Virus record (IMG/VR): IMGVR_UViG_3300031972_001163
Span: 1 to 25,167 of that record
DNA from: a virus
Reading direction: 5' to 3' (one strand)
DNA length: 25,167 nt
Below are positions 21,320 to 25,167 of this stretch, in pieces. The translations under genes and the position numbers were made by a program. How positions within the stretch are numbered: position 1 is the stretch's first letter; every line of letters starts with the position of its first letter. The notes below the pieces were generated by a model, which ran no database searches, was not told the DNA's origin, and saw nothing but the letters and a program-made list of their open reading frames with translations.

Positions 21320-21340
21320 AGGGGCGGCATGACCGCCCCT
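21320..21340 (-). terminator. Strong hairpin after the capsid genes (T7 Tphi-like position)
   Basis: AGGGGCGG and CCGCCCCT form a perfect 8-bp G+C-rich stem around a 5-base loop. Reading leftward, TTTCT follows, a weak U-tract. It lies between the decoration gene and tail tubular protein A, where T7 has its partial terminator Tphi. It may reduce transcription into the tail genes after the abundantly needed capsid genes, or protect the capsid mRNA 3' end. Confidence 0.7.
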
Positions 21341-21346
21341 AACTTA

Positions 21347-21826
21347 TTAGTTAATCACATACTCAATGACAAACGCCATGTCACCAGCAGATGCACCTTC
21401 AGCACTGAAAGTAGCCGCAACATAGTAAACATCGCTTGGGTCTGAGCTTTGCCCAGCTAATTCCCAAACTTGCTGTCCAGTTGTGTTAAGGTCTGCAACT
21501 TCATAACGAAGTTCTGCTAAACCAGCACCGTCTGCAACATCAGTAGCCAAAGCATCTTCATCAACAACAACACCGTCATTCGTATAGAAGCCGACATTGT
21601 ATGTGCATGAACCGCCTAATGCGTCTGAACCAACACGAATTGATGTGATGGTAGCGTGAGTTGGTACTGGTGCAAGCATAACGATATCGTCATCGTTAGT
21701 GTCTGTTGCCGCCAATGCTACGTTACCTTGAGCAACGCGGATTTTACCGCCTAACTCGCTGGCAGGATTTGCAACTTGAGGAAGTGCCTCAATATTTGCA
21801 ACTAAATCAGAATTTTTTGTACCCAT
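21347..21826 (-). CDS. Probable capsid decoration/cement protein
   Basis: The 159-residue beta-rich acidic protein (GGKIRVAQGNVALAATDTND, YNVGFYTNDGVVV, YVAATFSAEGASAGDMAFV) directly follows the major capsid gene. Phages commonly place a head decoration or stabilising protein here. It has no motif tying it to a named family that I recognise. The gap to the capsid gene is 14 bases and contains AAAGGAAC as binding site. Confidence 0.72.
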   Translation of the reverse strand: MGTKNSDLVANIEALPQVANPASELGGKIRVAQGNVALAATDTNDDDIVMLAPVPTHATITSIRVGSDALGGSCTYNVGFYTNDGVVVDEDALATDVADGAGLAELRYEVADLNTTGQQVWELAGQSSDPSDVYYVAATFSAEGASAGDMAFVIEYVIN

Positions 21827-21840
21827 AATCTAGTTCCTTT

Positions 21841-22737
21841 CTACGCTGCTGCGCCATCTAAATCGTCTTCATCACACTTGATGCGAACGACCATGTTCTC
21901 TTGCATACGAGTAGCACCGATATCCATGCAATAGTAAACTTGAGTTGCGTAACCTTTGTCAGCACGCTCGTCAATTCTTGCAGAAACATCTTTGCCAATA
22001 CCTAATGCTAAACCTTCTTGCGCCCAGGCGAAGCAGGTACGAACATTATCTGTATCAACAGATAGACGGTTAGACATAATGAAGTTGAAGCCCATGAACT
22101 CATTAATCTCACCCTGTACCAGAGCCTTAACAGTGTTAAAGTCTGCTGATGTTACGCTGGTGTCAGCCAATAACGCATGGATTTGCGCTGGACCAACCAC
22201 AATGTAACGTGGGATTGAAGGGTCAACGTCAGCTTGGTCAAGCAATTTCTTTGCTTCACGTAGCTTTGTTAAGTTCATGTTTGTTGCTGCACCACCAACA
22301 GCTACACCAACATCCTGGTTTGTATCGAAAGCTGTGCTTGTTGAGCCAGTCTCGCCAGTAGATGATGCAGCGTCAAATGCTGAAATGATTACGTCATCCA
22401 TTGCACGTCCCATAGCTGCTGCTGCGGCTTGTGCATAAGATGATGTTGGGTCAATCAACATACGAACTTTGTCTTGGTCGTCAATTAAATCAGCATACTC
22501 ATATGATGCTAATGATAGTCTACGCCTAGCATGAGGTGTATCCATTTGTGGTGTGTCGGCATGACGGCTAGAACGCAACTGCGCTGTAGCAACTCCTACC
22601 TGGTCGATGAAAGCATTTTTGCCAACAACATTCTCAATACGTACAGTGTCACGCAGACGGCTTCCCATCTGTTGCGCAAGCATCTGCACGTTAGCAGAAT
22701 ACTGTTGTACAAATGCTGTAGTTACTTGTGTAGACAT
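21841..22737 (-). CDS. Major capsid protein
   Basis: The 298-residue protein has the HK97-fold style of podovirus capsid proteins. The N-terminal arm is TAFVQQYSANVQMLAQQMGS, then SYEYADLIDDQDKVRMLID, PRYIVVGPAQIHALL, and FNFIMSNRLSVD before the C-terminal sheet. It resembles phage coat proteins of the Phage_capsid_2 group. AAAGGAGATATATT precedes the ATG, one of the strongest ribosome-binding sites in the window, as expected for the most abundant virion protein. Its place after the scaffold and before the decoration gene is standard. Confidence 0.93.
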   Translation of the reverse strand: MSTQVTTAFVQQYSANVQMLAQQMGSRLRDTVRIENVVGKNAFIDQVGVATAQLRSSRHADTPQMDTPHARRRLSLASYEYADLIDDQDKVRMLIDPTSSYAQAAAAAMGRAMDDVIISAFDAASSTGETGSTSTAFDTNQDVGVAVGGAATNMNLTKLREAKKLLDQADVDPSIPRYIVVGPAQIHALLADTSVTSADFNTVKALVQGEINEFMGFNFIMSNRLSVDTDNVRTCFAWAQEGLALGIGKDVSARIDERADKGYATQVYYCMDIGATRMQENMVVRIKCDEDDLDGAAA

Positions 22738-22767
22738 AATATATCTCCTTTTGTCACACGATTACAT

Positions 22768-23007
22768 TTATACACTTTGCGATGTGCTACCCTTGCGGAC
22801 ACTTCTAGGTTTTTTAGCCTCCATGTGGCTACCGTCTTTCCGATTGTCTTCAGGACGGCAAGTACATAACTTATCGCTACCCTGGTAAACCCAATCCCAA
22901 ACCTTATCAGCAACTGGAATTGGATTTAAAATCTCGCGTTGTGTGCAGTTATCAAGCACTATACGCATAACTTCTATTCTGGCATCAAGTATAGTTTCTC
23001 TATCCAT
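22768..23007 (-). CDS. Small unknown protein between scaffold and capsid genes
   Basis: The 79-residue protein has an N-terminal helix (METIL-like DRETILDARIEVMRIVLDN), a DKVWDWVYQG segment and a basic, cysteine-containing C-terminus (CTCRPEDNRKDG). The start overlaps the scaffold stop by 8 bases. Only 30 bases separate it from the capsid gene and they hold that gene's binding site. No family is recognised. A minor head or scaffold partner is possible. Confidence 0.68.
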   Translation of the reverse strand: MDRETILDARIEVMRIVLDNCTQREILNPIPVADKVWDWVYQGSDKLCTCRPEDNRKDGSHMEAKKPRSVRKGSTSQSV

Positions 23008-23842
23008 AAATCATACCATACAAATCTGACACTCTTTCCATAGCTTTTTTTCTTCCAACTATGTTTGACTTATCCCAATACACATTAGACTTGTCATTCA
23101 TTATAGCATCAATCTCTGCTTGTGCTTCTGCTGGGGTCATAGCATGGTTGTGTGGTGCTTCTGAAATAGTGTCTTCGCTGGTTACAGTTTGCCTGAAATC
23201 CGCTATATTTGCAAACGCTTTGATGAACTCAGGATGGTTGCCAATCATAGTTCCGTCAGACAAACGCATCTCTAAAATCTCTGGGGATGCAAACTCTGAA
23301 ACAGCACGACCAGCGGCTTGCACTTTATCTTCATATGCTTTGCCCCATTCTTGCCTTAATTGAGTTTCTATCTGCCCACGTTCGTATTCAGCGTTCTGTG
23401 CGTTTTCTTCTTGACCAGTATTAACCATAGACCTGTAATACTCTAAAACACCGTTAGCTTGGTCAGGTGTTAGTCTAAGTTTATGTGCTACGTCTTTGTA
23501 ACCGTTAGCTACATCTTCTGTAACAATATTCCCATCTACAGCTATCTCATATCCGTCAGAAGATTCTGGTCTACCTAGTCTTTCATAAATGCGGTCTAAG
23601 TCTTCATCTGTTGGATTAACTGGCATAGGTATTTTGTCTGCGCCAATTAGTCTTTGTGCGTTTACATATGATTGTGCCAGATTGCTTACATCCTTAATTG
23701 GGGATAGGCTTGGATGATTGCGTATTTCTTCTGGAATCATATTTAAAAAATCGTTACCAGAACCGCCCTGCGCTACTTCTGCTGGTGTTTCCAACAAAGT
23801 ACCTTGAGGCTGGTCTACCTGTTCGACTGCTTCTTCTGACAT
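23000..23842 (-). CDS. Capsid assembly (scaffold) protein
   Basis: The 280-residue protein is acidic and disordered at first (MSEEAVEQVDQPQGTLLETP), then has IPEEIRNHPSLSPIKDVSNL, then PVNPTDEDLDRIYERLGRPE. These are marks of podovirus scaffolds. A helical Q/E-rich centre and a basic C-terminal helix (IVGRKKAMERVSDLYGM) that should bind the coat protein complete it. T7 gp9 has about 307 residues. It chaperones capsid assembly and leaves the mature head. Confidence 0.9.
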   Translation of the reverse strand: MSEEAVEQVDQPQGTLLETPAEVAQGGSGNDFLNMIPEEIRNHPSLSPIKDVSNLAQSYVNAQRLIGADKIPMPVNPTDEDLDRIYERLGRPESSDGYEIAVDGNIVTEDVANGYKDVAHKLRLTPDQANGVLEYYRSMVNTGQEENAQNAEYERGQIETQLRQEWGKAYEDKVQAAGRAVSEFASPEILEMRLSDGTMIGNHPEFIKAFANIADFRQTVTSEDTISEAPHNHAMTPAEAQAEIDAIMNDKSNVYWDKSNIVGRKKAMERVSDLYGMIYG

Positions 23843-24057
23843 TATGTCTCCTTAATTATCATTTGATGTATGTGCAAGATTGTGGCACGTTTGCCTTCTT
23901 CATATGTAGTAGCGTTTGCATCACCAGCTACATAGCTTGTCCAGTGGTAGTTACACCGCTTTTCAAGGTCTTGTAACACTTTCTGTCCAGCTTCTGTGCT
24001 AAATATATCAGTGTACATTTGTTTGAGTTTCTCTTGTTCTTTTATTGGGTCTACCAT
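23842..24057 (-). CDS. Bbp19-like small head protein
   Basis: The 71-residue protein contains YTDIFSTEAGQKVLQDLEKR and CNYHWTSYVAGDANATTYEE followed by GKRATILHIH. This is the pattern of the Bbp19-like phage proteins found between portal and scaffold genes. It makes one-base overlaps (TAATG) with both neighbours. Its molecular role is not known to me. Confidence 0.82.
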   Translation of the reverse strand: MVDPIKEQEKLKQMYTDIFSTEAGQKVLQDLEKRCNYHWTSYVAGDANATTYEEGKRATILHIHQMIIKET

Positions 24058-25167
24058 TATTTCTGAACCATCCTAACTGCTTGCGCTGCCTGTGCTGTAT
24101 CAGCAACGTCCTGCGAAATTTCTTGACGTTCCATCTGCTGTTGTTGCATAGCCGCACGTTCCTGTCTTACTTGATTAACTTCACGTTGTGACTTTAATGT
24201 AGTCTTAGGAACGCCAAGTGCATCTGTAATATGTCTTACTAATCCATCAGGGTCGATATGGTCGCCAACAGGTAGTGCCTGTGATAACGGCATAAGTATC
24301 TCTAATGCCTTCATAGTATTGTTAAGACTGCTAGATTTTTGCGCCCTAGCTAATGGAGATACATACTCAATATCAATATCTCTGCCCTGTAGTATTTCTG
24401 GTGGAGGGGCTAACATATCTGCCCTTAACATTAACGCGAACACTCTGTCTATAAGTGGACGAAGCATCTCATTCATCAGCCTTCCAAGCACAGGACCAAT
24501 CACCCTCATGCGTTCTTCCTGCCTTTGAATAACCTCGGTGGCTGTCATGTTTGGAGAACCACCAACAAGTAACTGGTCTACATAAAACGCAGAACGTATA
24601 GCCTGTCTTCGCTGGTCTTCCATAGCTAAACCAATATTTATATTAGAACCTGTATTCAAAGGTGTAATTGTATCTCTTGAACCAGCACGATAGAAGTTAA
24701 GACCGCCTGGGTTTGTTCTTACTGGTAGCATAAAGCCATCGTCAGGAACTAATAATGGTGGGTCGATTGTCTTTTGTGCTGCTTGTATAATAGTCTTAGA
24801 CATTAAGTTAAGCATCTTAACATCTGGCAGTGCTACCATAGCAGGGCTTCTGCCCATAACTTCGCCAGTTGATTTCAAGAAACGTGGTACAGCATATGGC
24901 ATTTCTTCAAAGCCACCCTCTGACATAACCATTTTGCTACCCATACAAATATAAATAGATGCAAATGGCATATTCTTATTATCACGCTTTGTAGTGTCTC
25001 TATCTATACGAGGTGTTACTGCGTGTAATATCTCAACTTGTTCGTCAGGTTTTTTCTCATAAACACGTTTAATAGTATCACTAACATTATCTATACCAAA
25101 GCGTTGCACTGCTGCTACTGCACTTGTGTGATACTTTCTAAATACAGTATCAACCATTCCATACTGG
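24057..25167 (-). CDS. Portal (head-to-tail connecting) protein, partial
   Basis: The frame stays open to the window edge (Q-Y-G precedes the first internal Met at 25157), so the N-terminus lies outside. The 369 visible residues show QYGMVDTVFRKYHTSAVAAV, PFASIYICMG, AMEDQRRQAIRSAFYVDQLL and MTATEVIQRQEERMRVIGPV followed by LGRL. This is the C-terminal two thirds of the podovirus connector family. T7 gp8 has 536 residues. A glutamine-rich basic tail (RAAMQQQQMERQE) ends the protein. The portal is the 12-subunit DNA gate of the head. Confidence 0.95.
   Translation of the reverse strand, partial: QYGMVDTVFRKYHTSAVAAVQRFGIDNVSDTIKRVYEKKPDEQVEILHAVTPRIDRDTTKRDNKNMPFASIYICMGSKMVMSEGGFEEMPYAVPRFLKSTGEVMGRSPAMVALPDVKMLNLMSKTIIQAAQKTIDPPLLVPDDGFMLPVRTNPGGLNFYRAGSRDTITPLNTGSNINIGLAMEDQRRQAIRSAFYVDQLLVGGSPNMTATEVIQRQEERMRVIGPVLGRLMNEMLRPLIDRVFALMLRADMLAPPPEILQGRDIDIEYVSPLARAQKSSSLNNTMKALEILMPLSQALPVGDHIDPDGLVRHITDALGVPKTTLKSQREVNQVRQERAAMQQQQMERQEISQDVADTAQAAQAVRMVQK

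Overview
The window is part of a tailed-phage genome with a short-tailed (podovirus, T7-like) virion. The DNA is A+T-rich by eye. The gene styles (small DUF6321-type and GGYK-ending basic proteins, a 3TM holin of the gene-transfer-agent class, LQIYHDG-type tail fibre) are those I associate with marine phages of alphaproteobacteria. The host is therefore an inference. No integrase, DNA polymerase, terminase or phage RNA polymerase lies in the window, so it is not the whole genome. The portal gene runs off the right edge.

Layout. (1) Positions 64-1283, minus strand: an early leftward operon with a Cro/CI-type HTH protein, a CPLCDGEG double zinc-knuckle protein, a doubtful small ORF and two compact nucleases with ExK motifs. 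(2) Positions 1284-1440: a divergent control region with a good sigma70-like promoter, a 7-bp inverted repeat spanning its -35 and -10, a 10-bp tandem repeat and a G9/C6 hairpin. (3) Positions 1441-3764, plus strand: a recombination operon with a Cas4/RecB-like exonuclease, an HTH/coiled-coil protein, an ERF-family annealing protein and a small protein ending in the SSB tail DDIPF. (4) Positions 3763-3838: a compact element enclosed by a 9-bp stem, with a possible internal pseudoknot and a U-tract, a candidate structured RNA or regulated terminator. (5) Positions 3913-5393, plus strand: six small accessory genes (HNH nuclease, DUF6378-like, zinc-binding and unknown proteins). (6) Positions 5383-25167, minus strand: the late operon, transcribed from the right edge leftward. 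Its order is portal, Bbp19-like, scaffold, unknown, major capsid, decoration protein, T7-Tphi-like hairpin, tail tube A, tail nozzle, gp13/GNAT-like protein, three internal virion proteins, tail fibre, two fibre-accessory genes, then a lysis block with membrane proteins/holins, a GH24 endolysin and small, very basic proteins.

How it works together: the late half encodes a T7-plan particle, with portal, gp11/gp12-type tail, gp13-gp16-type internal proteins and a gp17-type fibre. The early half is not T7-like. It carries an exonuclease-annealase-SSB recombination set and a repressor-like HTH gene facing it across a shared control region. Almost all late genes, and many early ones, touch by TAATG, TGATG or ATGA overlaps, implying translational coupling. 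The plus and minus transcription units collide tail to tail at 5383-5393 with no visible terminator. The least explained parts are the RNA-like element at 3763-3838, the control region at 1284-1440 and the lysis-linked basic-protein cluster.
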